13,101 nt of DNA, from the NCBI GenBank assembly GCA_002418205.1, contig DIDP01000089.1:21768-34868 (forward strand), written 5' to 3'. The position numbers and the translations under genes were made by a program. Positions 5,175-11,870 of this stretch are shown here, in pieces (the first letter of the stretch is position 1; each line of letters opens with the position of its first letter). The notes beneath the pieces are model-generated. The model saw only the letters and a program-made list of their open reading frames with translations, was not told the DNA's origin and made no database searches. The stretch comes from Anaerolineales bacterium UBA5797 (GTDB lineage Bacteria > Chloroflexota > Anaerolineae > Anaerolineales > Villigracilaceae).

Positions 5175-7238
5175 ATGAATACGATCATCAATGTGTTGGA
5201 AGAGTTTGAAAAACTGGCATACAAGTTCCTGCTCGCGATCATTTTCATTCCCAAGACGATCGTGCAGGTCACGGTGAATCCCACCTGGGTGCCCGGTTAT
5301 GTGAAGGGGGAACTGGCACAGAAGGAATCTCCGTTCGACGAAAATATTTCCCCGGTGATCCTCCTGCTGGTGGTTGCCCTGCTCCCGGCAGTGGTCTTTA
5401 ATTTCCTGCCTGATTTTGACACGGCGATCACTGGAAGCCCGGCGTACGAGGAATCCCCAAACTCGCGCCTTTACAAATTCGAAGCGGAGACCAATTCGAT
5501 ATCCGGTTCCGACAGGATCTACTACGAATATACCTGGTATGTTGAAAGGATCGAAGGTGTGGATGGGGAAGGCAGATTGAACTACACAGAGATCCCCAAC
5601 TCGCGGGTGCCTCATAACGAATTCGATAACAGGAATCTCATCATCGAATATCAGAACAATAATTATCGTGTATCAAAGGACTCGTACATATATGAATTTG
5701 TGGACCCGGGCGATTATTTCGTGAATGTGGAGGTGAGAAAATTCGACCCTTTTGAGGAGCAGGATGTCGAATATTATTACGACTATATCCGCGTTAATGT
5801 GCCTGCCGATGCGAACAAAAAGATTTCGACCGTTGGAGAGAATGTCAAAAGGGGTCAGACATCGGAGAAACCGGACCTGACAAAGCAGATCACAGAGGAA
5901 AGCACCATCTTCCTTGCGCTGGCATTGCTGTTTCCTCCTTTGTTCTTTGCGCTGTCGACAACGCTGTTCAAGAAGGGTACGGAGATCAGTGAAAGTTCGT
6001 TGAGGGAGAGTTTCTACGCCCAGTGCTATTATTTCTCGCCCTTAAGTCTGGCAATTTGGGCAACCTATTATGCCGGTGCCTTTTACACATCGGACGTTTT
6101 CTTTTACTGGGGTGATTCCATTGCCGCGCCGGCGATCCTGACGCCGTCCCTGCTTGCGATCATCTGGTTTATCGGTGTGGAGACGCAGGCGGTCGCGCAG
6201 GAGAGAGGGATCAGGGGCTGGGCATCCTTTCTGATCGTGATGCTGTGCGTCACGATCCTTGGCTCGGTGGGATATTTGGTCTATTTGTACACCCAGCCAT
6301 TTTCCCAGATACCGGAGGGGGTGCGTATCCTTTCCATTCTGGCTTACCCGGTGGCTTCCATCTTGTTGATCGCAGGGTTTGTTTTCGTCTGGTTCAGAAG
6401 GAAAAGAGTCGACGGGAAAAATGTCACCAGAGGGGAGGTTATAACGTTCATTGCCTTATCCCTGGTGATCCTCGGATTTATTGGGTTGCTTTACTGGGCA
6501 ATGCTGCCCACGCCAGCCGCGCCAGTCGAAGAGACATCCCAGGCGGAGCCATTGCCGGAGGTCCAGGTCCCCACTCTGGAAATTTCAAGCATGGCAGCGA
6601 ATGAACCGCCGGTGGAATCTCAGCCAACACAGGCAGCTACAGCAGCGCCATCCGCCCAACCTTTCTTTACCGAACAATTCGATGGGAATTTGGATCAATG
6701 GAATCCTCCTTTCTTCACGCGAGGCGACCAGAGCGTGGTGGATATCGTTCTTGTGGACGGTAAACTGGCTTTTCAACTCCGCCAAAGCGACGATAAAAAA
6801 CCGTGGGTCTATCTAATAAACAATACGGCATCCTATGAAAACGTTCAAGTGGAGGCGGTCTTCACCAACAACGGCAACAATACCAATGGGGTCAGCCTGA
6901 TATGCCGTTACAGCGAGAACGGCTGGTATGAGTTCATGGTTTCAAACTCTGGATTTTATGAAATCGGAGCCTATGATTCCACCGGCGCGGTCAAGGCGGG
7001 CTACAACCTTTTATTCACCGGCGGTTCGTCAGCCATCAAAACAGGGCTGGCAACCAATACATTTTCTGCCGTATGCAACGACAGCGAACTCACGTTGTTC
7101 GTCAATGATGTGCCTGTGCGAACGGTCATTGACAATAGATTCAATTTTATGAACGGTCTGGTTGGGATTGCCGTCTCCTCACCGCAGGGATTGCCTGTCA
7201 ACGTTGAATTCGATCATGTAAAGGTTGGTGAACCATAG
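5175..7238 (+). CDS. Multidomain membrane protein with an exported insert and a C-terminal jelly-roll domain
   Basis: A 687-residue protein I cannot name. Order seen: an amphipathic N-terminus with WVPGY; a first membrane segment (about 60-79); a polar, Tyr/Glu-rich segment (90-215), probably a folded extracytoplasmic beta domain; then about five further membrane segments (about 245-263, 286-305, 320-335, 351-372, 386-406), with a last one at 422-443. A Pro/Ala/Thr-rich linker (445-496) leads to a concanavalin-like jelly-roll domain (498-685) of the DUF1080/LamG type, starting FFTEQFDGNLDQW. The membrane part recalls Yip1-family proteins split by an insert, which is only an impression. The jelly-roll probably binds a glycan or surface polymer outside the cell. 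The start is fixed by GGAG (5165-5168) six bases upstream. The gene ends at a strong terminator. The role is unknown. Confidence 0.8.
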   Translation: MNTIINVLEEFEKLAYKFLLAIIFIPKTIVQVTVNPTWVPGYVKGELAQKESPFDENISPVILLLVVALLPAVVFNFLPDFDTAITGSPAYEESPNSRLYKFEAETNSISGSDRIYYEYTWYVERIEGVDGEGRLNYTEIPNSRVPHNEFDNRNLIIEYQNNNYRVSKDSYIYEFVDPGDYFVNVEVRKFDPFEEQDVEYYYDYIRVNVPADANKKISTVGENVKRGQTSEKPDLTKQITEESTIFLALALLFPPLFFALSTTLFKKGTEISESSLRESFYAQCYYFSPLSLAIWATYYAGAFYTSDVFFYWGDSIAAPAILTPSLLAIIWFIGVETQAVAQERGIRGWASFLIVMLCVTILGSVGYLVYLYTQPFSQIPEGVRILSILAYPVASILLIAGFVFVWFRRKRVDGKNVTRGEVITFIALSLVILGFIGLLYWAMLPTPAAPVEETSQAEPLPEVQVPTLEISSMAANEPPVESQPTQAATAAPSAQPFFTEQFDGNLDQWNPPFFTRGDQSVVDIVLVDGKLAFQLRQSDDKKPWVYLINNTASYENVQVEAVFTNNGNNTNGVSLICRYSENGWYEFMVSNSGFYEIGAYDSTGAVKAGYNLLFTGGSSAIKTGLATNTFSAVCNDSELTLFVNDVPVRTVIDNRFNFMNGLVGIAVSSPQGLPVNVEFDHVKVGEP

Positions 7239-7270
7239 TTGCGCAGAGAATCATGTAAGTTTTAAACGAA

Positions 7271-7302
7271 GAAGAGCGATGAGTTTTGTTTCATCGCTCT
7301 TC
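7271..7302. terminator. Bidirectional intrinsic terminator between convergent genes
   Basis: GAAGAGCGATGA (7271-7282) and TCATCGCTCTTC (7291-7302) make a perfect 12-base-pair stem with an 8-base T-rich loop, followed on the forward strand by CTTTTG. On the reverse strand the tail is TTCGTTTAAAA. It lies 32 bases after the membrane protein stop and 6 bases from the nitroreductase stop, so it serves both. Confidence 0.8.
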
Positions 7303-7308
7303 CTTTTG

Positions 7309-7866
7309 TCAGTCCAACCAGACCGTTCGGTCCTCATAGGTCGGTCTTTCGGATGGGTCCGGTGTGAATTCGGGGTAACCGATATACAGAAAACCAGCGA
7401 TGTGTTGATCGGCTTCAAAGCCCAAAAACTCTTTCACTTTCGGGTCGCGTGCCCATTCGCCGGTGCGCCATTTTGCGCCGAGTCCCATGGCGTGAGCGGC
7501 AAGCAGGATGTTCTGACATGCGGCTGAAACTGCGCAAACATTTTCGATCTCCAACACCTTCGGTTCGGACGGTTTGTCGACTCCGACCGCGATCAAGAGC
7601 GGCGCGCGGAGCGGCAGGGATCGGGTTTTGTCAAAGGCTTGTTGCGGAAGATCAGGCTGACGGTCCATTTGTGAAGCGGCCATCACCTCCCCAAGTTTGT
7701 TGCGTCCCTCACCCGTCAAAACAACGAAGCGCCACGGTCGCACTTTATAGTGGTTCGGCGCCTGTACAGCCGCGCTCAATAATTTTTCGATCGTTTCGCG
7801 CGGTATCGGGTCCTGTTTTAATTTCGCCAAAGAATGTCTTGTTTGTATCGCTTCGAATAGTTCCAT
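7309..7866 (-). CDS. Nitroreductase-family flavoprotein (YdjA-like)
   Basis: A 185-residue protein of the FMN-dependent nitroreductase fold, which reduces nitro groups, quinones or related electron acceptors with NAD(P)H; the real substrate is not predictable. The N-terminus MELFEAIQTRHS carries the RHS phosphate-binding element for FMN (residues 10-12 region). APNHYKVRPWRFVVLTGEGR (46-65) is the hallmark of the short YdjA-like branch, and AAHAMGLGAKWRTG with the late FLYIGYPE are the second FMN-site and core strands. The length matches YdjA-like members (about 180). An upstream open frame reaches 8073, but GGAGG (complement of 7872-7876) five bases before 7866 and the family N-terminus fix the shorter start. 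It is divergent from the deacetylase gene, 53 bases apart. Confidence 0.9.
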   Translation of the reverse strand: MELFEAIQTRHSLAKLKQDPIPRETIEKLLSAAVQAPNHYKVRPWRFVVLTGEGRNKLGEVMAASQMDRQPDLPQQAFDKTRSLPLRAPLLIAVGVDKPSEPKVLEIENVCAVSAACQNILLAAHAMGLGAKWRTGEWARDPKVKEFLGFEADQHIAGFLYIGYPEFTPDPSERPTYEDRTVWLD

Positions 7867-7883
7867 GCTGTCCTCCGTTCTAT

Positions 7884-7892
7884 TGATACAAT
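7884..7892 (+). promoter_or_regulatory. Extended -10 promoter element for the deacetylase gene
   Basis: TGATACAAT is a TACAAT -10 box with the upstream TG of an extended -10. There is no recognisable -35 box. Transcription would start near 7899, giving a leader of about 21 bases with a GGAGG ribosome site (7911-7915), the same compact layout seen at other genes here. Confidence 0.42.
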
Positions 7893-7919
7893 TGCAACGC
7901 GACATCTTACGGAGGCGCC

Positions 7920-8942
7920 ATGAAGGTCTTTTATTCTGAAATCCATCGTCGGCATGATCCGCCTTTCGAAGTTTTCGATGGCGGATTGCGCGTGCCATAC
8001 CTTGAAAATCCCGACCGCATGGAGCGCATTCTGAAGGCGTTACGTGGCGTGGATTGGGCGGAGATTTCTGCACCGACGGATTTTGGACTCGAACCGATCG
8101 CGGCTGTGCACGATCAGGAGTATCTGGATTTTCTCACCTCAGCCTGGACCGAATGGCTTGCCTCCGATGCCGAGGATAAGTCCACGCTTCTGCCTGCCAC
8201 CTTCGCGCTGAGACGCCAGCCGCGCAGACCCAAATCGCTTTTGGGGCGCGCAGGTTACTACATGATGGACCTGAGCGCATGCATCGTGGATGGGACGTAC
8301 GAAGCCGCGCTGGCTTCAGCAAATTGTGCGTTGAGCGCGGCGCAGGCTGTTACAGAGGGAGGAAAGTCTGCCTTCGCTTTGTGCCGCCCGCCGGGGCATC
8401 ATGCCGGGAGGGATTATGCGGGCGGCTATTGCTTTATCAATAACGCGGCAGTTGCGGCAAACTGGCTGTCGGCGAAGGGACGCGTTGCCATACTCGATAT
8501 TGATTATCACGCCGGGAACGGCACGCAGGATATCTTCTTTGACCGCGACGATGTCCTGACGATCTCCATTCATGCGGACCCTGATTTTGAATATCCATCA
8601 TTTATCGGTTTTGAAGAAGAACGCGGGCGGGGCAGGGGGCTTGGATTTCACCATAACTTTCCGCTCCATAAAGGCACAGACGACGCGGCTTATCTCGCAA
8701 CACTTGATCAGGCGCTTGGGTTGATCGGTGAGTTTAAGCCCGCATATCTCGTCCTCTCTGCCGGGATGGATATTTACGCCGAGGACCCGCTGGGAACGGT
8801 CAAAGTGACCACGAACGGCATCGCCGAAATCGGCAAAAGGATCGCATCCCTCGAACTTCCTATTGTGGTGGTCATGGAGGGCGGGTATGCTAATGAGGCT
8901 TTGGGCAGGAACATCCTTGCCCTGCTTGAAGAGTTGAAATAA
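7920..8942 (+). CDS. Acetylpolyamine amidohydrolase / class II-type histone-deacetylase-fold enzyme
   Basis: A 340-residue zinc deacetylase that removes acetyl groups from acetylated polyamines or a related amine. It follows the Mycoplana ramosa AphA pattern closely from memory: N-terminal FYSEIHRRHDPPFE, RPPGHHAG (156-163) with tandem His160/His161, GGYCFINNAAVAA (168-180), DIDYHAGNGTQDIF (193-206) with zinc ligands Asp195 and His197, zinc ligand Asp284 in AGMD, and catalytic Tyr323 in EGGY. Length matches that family (about 340) rather than AcuC (about 390). Start has GGAGG (7911-7915) four bases upstream. There is no signal peptide, so it is cytoplasmic. It is divergent from the nitroreductase, and the lipoprotein gene follows 56 bases later. 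Polyamine specificity is inference; two substrate-tunnel acids of AphA seem not to be kept. Confidence 0.9.
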   Translation: MKVFYSEIHRRHDPPFEVFDGGLRVPYLENPDRMERILKALRGVDWAEISAPTDFGLEPIAAVHDQEYLDFLTSAWTEWLASDAEDKSTLLPATFALRRQPRRPKSLLGRAGYYMMDLSACIVDGTYEAALASANCALSAAQAVTEGGKSAFALCRPPGHHAGRDYAGGYCFINNAAVAANWLSAKGRVAILDIDYHAGNGTQDIFFDRDDVLTISIHADPDFEYPSFIGFEEERGRGRGLGFHHNFPLHKGTDDAAYLATLDQALGLIGEFKPAYLVLSAGMDIYAEDPLGTVKVTTNGIAEIGKRIASLELPIVVVMEGGYANEALGRNILALLEELK

Positions 8943-8944
8943 GA

Positions 8945-8973
8945 GCACACTGACGGTTTTTGCCGGTGTGTGC
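8945..8973 (+). terminator. Imperfect stem-loop after the deacetylase gene
   Basis: GCACAC (8945-8950) pairs with GTGTGC (8968-8973), with an inner CGG/CCG pairing and a T-rich loop. The stem is interrupted and no U tract follows it on the forward strand, so it may be a weak terminator, a processing site or an attenuator before the lipoprotein gene. Confidence 0.33.
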
Positions 8974-8998
8974 AAAGTATACGGAGAATTGACCATAA

Positions 8999-9775
8999 AT
9001 GAAACTGATTCGAACCTCGATCCTCATTGTCGTTTTGCTGACGGCTTGTGCCCCTTCGCCTGAACAACAGGCTACGCTTACCGCCACCGCTCTCACGGCA
9101 ACCGCCGCCTCCTGGACGGAGACCTCCACTCCCACGTTGACGTTCACTCCCACCCAAACGCTCACACCCACGATGACATTCACTCCCACCGAGACTCTGA
9201 CTCCCACCATCTCGCCAACCCCGACCTATGCCTTCCCCACGGTGACCGTGAACAAGCAGGCGCATTGCAGGTATGGTCCTTCGGTGGCGTATCTCCACGC
9301 CGCGGATCTATATCCGGGCGATGTCGGGACCGTCCGCGGGCGGTTTATCTACAGCAGATGGTTGTACGTCAAGTTCGACAAGTTGAACTATTTCTGCTGG
9401 GTTGCCCCATCCGTTGTGGATGTGGTCGGGGATGTTTCCCAGATCGCCTATAAGGAATTGAACCTGCAATCCATCGGCAGCAACATGTACGGTCCGCCAA
9501 AGAACGTGACCGCGGTGCGGGATGGAGACAGGGTCATCATCAGTTGGGATCAGGTCAAAATGACAAAGGACGACGACCGCGGCTATCTGCTGGAATTATT
9601 CGTTTGTCAGGATGGAGCCTATCTATGGTGGACGGATTCGTATCCCAGCCAGGACCAGACCAGTTACACGGTCAAGGATGAGGCAGGCTGTCCCGTTCCA
9701 TCGGAGGGAAAGCTATACACGGTCGAGAAGCACGGGTTTTCAGAACCGGCGATCATTCCCTGGCCTTCGCCGTAA
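8999..9775 (+). CDS. Lipoprotein with Thr-Pro linker, SH3-like module and fibronectin-III-like segment
   Basis: A 258-residue exported lipoprotein. The N-terminus is a lipoprotein signal with lipobox LTAC; the lipidated Cys is 17. Residues 25-80 form a Thr/Pro/Ala linker made of imperfect TPT-x-T-x units. Residues 83-140 resemble a bacterial SH3-like module (CRYGPSVAYLHAADLYPG, then WLYVKF and FCWV), with Cys90 and Cys133 placed for a disulfide. Residues 166-250 look like a fibronectin-III-type beta sandwich (PPKNVTAVRDGDRVIISWD). SH3-like modules often bind cell-wall or surface polymers; a surface binding role is inference. GGAG (8983-8986) is 12 bases from the ATG, longer than usual, but the signal peptide fixes the start. 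It may be cotranscribed with the deacetylase. It converges on the GH25 gene, whose product also carries SH3 modules. Confidence 0.85.
   Translation: MKLIRTSILIVVLLTACAPSPEQQATLTATALTATAASWTETSTPTLTFTPTQTLTPTMTFTPTETLTPTISPTPTYAFPTVTVNKQAHCRYGPSVAYLHAADLYPGDVGTVRGRFIYSRWLYVKFDKLNYFCWVAPSVVDVVGDVSQIAYKELNLQSIGSNMYGPPKNVTAVRDGDRVIISWDQVKMTKDDDRGYLLELFVCQDGAYLWWTDSYPSQDQTSYTVKDEAGCPVPSEGKLYTVEKHGFSEPAIIPWPSP
9123..9226 (+). repeat. Low-complexity Thr-Pro coding repeat in the lipoprotein linker
   Basis: The DNA here repeats units close to ACTCCCACC with variable spacers such as TTGACGTTC or GAGACTCTG, encoding TPT-x-T-x-TPT. It is a degenerate tandem repeat within the reading frame, prone to length change by slippage. 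It is not a CRISPR array. Confidence 0.7.
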
Positions 9776-9779
9776 TGAT

Positions 9780-9811
9780 GAACACGCCTCCGAAAAAACG
9801 GAGGCGTGTTC
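9780..9811. terminator. Bidirectional hairpin terminator between convergent genes
   Basis: GAACACGCCTCCG (9780-9792) and CGGAGGCGTGTTC (9799-9811) form a perfect 13-base-pair stem closed by six A residues. The stem begins 5 bases after the lipoprotein stop and ends 9 bases before the GH25 stop. U tracts are weak on both sides, but position and stability make termination likely. Confidence 0.72.
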
Positions 9812-9820
9812 TATTCTGTG

Positions 9821-11443
9821 TCAGTGGTTTACAGGCTTCATGTACCGCGCCGATGACCATCCGGTCAGTCCGTCGCTCCGGCGGATCTGTCTCCAGCTTT
9901 CGTCCGCGTTGGCGCCGATCGCCACAACGACCTCGTTTTGTTGGACATAGCCCAAAGATTTGTAATTCGTCGAAGGTCCTTCGCGCACATGCAGTCTTGT
10001 CGCGGTGATGCGATATTGCGTCCCAGGCTGGTCGTCCGGCGGAGGCGGAGTCGTGATCACATCCAGGTATCTTGCCGACGACCAACCGATCAGGCCATCG
10101 CTCCTGCGAATCTTGATCCAGCTTTTATCCGCATTCGTTTCGAGTTCATCCACCACCTCATTACGGTCCACATACCCCAATGACTTGAAACTGGTACCGG
10201 GTCCCGCCCGGACGTGTAAACGCGAAGCGGTCACTTTGTAGCGAGCACCGGTGGGAGGCGGAGGCGGTTCATCCGGCGGACCATCCGGAGGCGGATTGCT
10301 GATGAGCAAAAGATATTTGTCGGAACACCAGCCTGTCAACTGATCCGAAAGACGCCGGACACGCTTCCAGCCTGCGCCGGGGTCTGATTCCAATTCCTCG
10401 ACAACATCATCTCTGACGAGGTATCCGACAGCCTTGTACGTGGATGCCGGTCCCTCACGCACATACAATGCTCCGGCTGTGACGCGGTAGCGCTTCCCGC
10501 CTGTATCGGGTGGAGGCGGCTCCTCGGGCGGCTCATCAGGCCCGGGCGGGGGAGGAACGTTGATGCGGACAAGGTAGGTGATCGAGCACCATCCCATCAA
10601 TCCATCGCTTTCCCGACGCACATACAGCCAGCTTCCATCAGCGTTGGCATCGAACGCCTCCACGATATCGTTCCGTTGAAGATATCCGACAACATCATAA
10701 TTCGTGCCCGGTCCGCGCCGCATGTATAACGCCGCGGTATTGACCACATATTTTTTACCGGTCGGTTCGGGCGGGGTCGGGTCCTCGGGCACGGGCACGT
10801 TGAAGCGTTGCGCGAACGCCTGGGCATCGCCATTGAAATAGTTCAGGTCGATCTCCGCGCTTTCCACACCATACAAAATGCCATCGCCCATGGCAGTGAA
10901 TTGCCAGAAAATCCATTCGTCTGAAGACCAGGGTTTGGGAACCAGCGGTTTTTCGACGCCATAGTTTGCGATCCAGAGCGGATAGCGATGGAAATATTCC
11001 AGTTGACCGGCTTGAACGGGGGCATTCTCTGACCAATAATAGTAGGCGGTATAGATGCCGATCTCTTTTTGTCCCACCAGCGTGGTGAGGTGATCGAGGA
11101 ATTTTTTCCAGTTTCCCCACCCGGCGAATTCGCCTTTGTAAGCCTCTTCAAGATCGGCAAAGAGCGGCAGTTCGCCCATGTCATCCTTCATCAGGTCCGC
11201 CCACAGTTTCGCCTGTTGGATCGGGTCGGCGCGGCTGTCGTAGAACCAGTAGGAACCGCGCGGCAGCCCGGCGGTTTTCGCGTTGCGCCAATTTTCCTTG
11301 AAATCAGGGTCGATCCACAGATTTTGCCCCGCGCGAATGATAACGAAATCTGCAACGTGGTTCATCCTCGTGAAGTCGATTCCATTTGGCGTGCCGGGGT
11401 CGTCTTGATAGAAACTTACATCGGGACCGATGATTTTTCTCAC
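9821..11443 (-). CDS. GH25 muramidase with four C-terminal SH3 modules
   Basis: A 540-residue peptidoglycan hydrolase. Residues 1-215 form the GH25 (Cellosyl/lysozyme-like) barrel that cuts between N-acetylmuramic acid and N-acetylglucosamine: PDVSFYQ with Asp8, the acidic pair Asp97 and Glu99 in LPLFADLEE, and IDLNYFNG with Asp199. Four bacterial SH3 modules follow at about 231-293, 317-380, 400-463 and 475-537, each with a pattern like LYVREGP, GY and GW(C/S)S, joined by Pro/Gly/Asp/Glu linkers. The start codon is GTG, supported by AAGGAG six bases upstream; no better ATG exists. There is no signal peptide or membrane segment, odd for a wall enzyme. It lies downstream of the protease-inhibitor unit but is separated from it by a terminator. 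Function class is secure; self-wall or foreign-wall target is not known. Confidence 0.93.
   Translation of the reverse strand: MRKIIGPDVSFYQDDPGTPNGIDFTRMNHVADFVIIRAGQNLWIDPDFKENWRNAKTAGLPRGSYWFYDSRADPIQQAKLWADLMKDDMGELPLFADLEEAYKGEFAGWGNWKKFLDHLTTLVGQKEIGIYTAYYYWSENAPVQAGQLEYFHRYPLWIANYGVEKPLVPKPWSSDEWIFWQFTAMGDGILYGVESAEIDLNYFNGDAQAFAQRFNVPVPEDPTPPEPTGKKYVVNTAALYMRRGPGTNYDVVGYLQRNDIVEAFDANADGSWLYVRRESDGLMGWCSITYLVRINVPPPPGPDEPPEEPPPPDTGGKRYRVTAGALYVREGPASTYKAVGYLVRDDVVEELESDPGAGWKRVRRLSDQLTGWCSDKYLLLISNPPPDGPPDEPPPPPTGARYKVTASRLHVRAGPGTSFKSLGYVDRNEVVDELETNADKSWIKIRRSDGLIGWSSARYLDVITTPPPPDDQPGTQYRITATRLHVREGPSTNYKSLGYVQQNEVVVAIGANADESWRQIRRSDGLTGWSSARYMKPVNH
9833..10753 (-). repeat. Four tandem SH3-module coding repeats
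   Basis: Modules lie at about 10753-10565, 10495-10304, 10246-10055 and 10021-9833. At the protein level modules three and four are most alike, both with RLHVR, GYV, NEVV and RRSDGL-x-GWSSARY. Modules one and two share LYMRRGP/LYVREGP and end GWCS. This suggests stepwise duplication, with the last pair the most recent. Module two carries the longest proline linker before it. Confidence 0.75.
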
Positions 11444-11499
11444 GGAGCGCTCCTTATGAAGAGTTTATGCAGGTAATACACTGGATTTGTTGGAATTGA

Positions 11500-11532
11500 A
11501 AAAACTCGGAGAGTTTTCATCTCCGAGTTTTT
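11500..11532 (-). terminator. Intrinsic terminator of the protease-inhibitor unit
   Basis: AAAAACTCGGAG (11500-11511) and CTCCGAGTTTTT (11521-11532) form a 12-base-pair stem (7 GC-rich pairs plus 5 A-U pairs) with a 9-base loop. It begins 7 bases after the stop codon of the inhibitor gene. Read on the reverse strand the descending arm ends in TTTTT, the standard intrinsic-terminator form. Confidence 0.8.
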
Positions 11533-11539
11533 GTTTCGG

Positions 11540-11863
11540 TCAAACGCTGCCTCGCATTTGTCTCTTTGCCGTGCGTTCCAGGATTTCGATCAGGGGCTGC
11601 ATATTCCCGGGCAGGGATGATTCGCCCGCGATCACACTATGTTCCCTTTCATCGGATATCACCGAGATGGAATAGACGAATTCATCGGGAACGGGCATTT
11701 TGCCGGAGAGTTTTTCGGGCAGTTCATTGAAATCCGTTTCGTCGAGCAGATCGAGGATCTCGCGTTTTTGATCCTCCTGCAGATCGTTCATTTCGATCTC
11801 TGCTGCGAGACGGATGCCGGCGAATCCTCCGGTACGCTCGAACTTGATCTGTTTGATTGACAT
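11540..11863 (-). CDS. Emfourin-like protealysin inhibitor
   Basis: A 107-residue cytoplasmic protein without signal or membrane segment. It fits the emfourin family pattern as I know it: an early GGFAGI (12-17), an acidic helix DEDQ-type segment leading to LLDETDFNELP (39-49), a DEFVYSISV strand (60-68), EREHSV (72-77), and a final helix after LPGNMQPLIEILE. Emfourin from Serratia is a tight inhibitor of the M4 protease protealysin and is encoded beside it; here the gene starts 7 bases after the stop of a protealysin-like gene. The GAGG ribosome site overlaps that stop codon region, so translation is probably coupled. A longer frame reaches 12007 but would overlap the protease coding region; the ATG at 11863 is preferred. 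Family membership rests on pattern recognition plus context; inhibition of this particular protease is inference. Confidence 0.8.
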   Translation of the reverse strand: MSIKQIKFERTGGFAGIRLAAEIEMNDLQEDQKREILDLLDETDFNELPEKLSGKMPVPDEFVYSISVISDEREHSVIAGESSLPGNMQPLIEILERTAKRQMRGSV

Positions 11864-11870
11864 GACGCCT

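Noticed and set aside
7867..8073. N-terminal extension of the nitroreductase
   Set aside because: The extra 69 residues match no family N-terminus, overlap the divergent deacetylase gene, and a GGAGG site supports the start at 7866.
9123..9226. Direct repeats resembling a CRISPR array
   Set aside because: The units are about nine bases, degenerate, in frame, and encode a Thr-Pro linker of a lipoprotein.
11444..11453. GGAGCGCTCC palindrome before the GH25 start as an operator
   Set aside because: It overlaps the ribosome site, is only 10 bases with no spacer, and a true hairpin would have too small a loop; probably coincidence.
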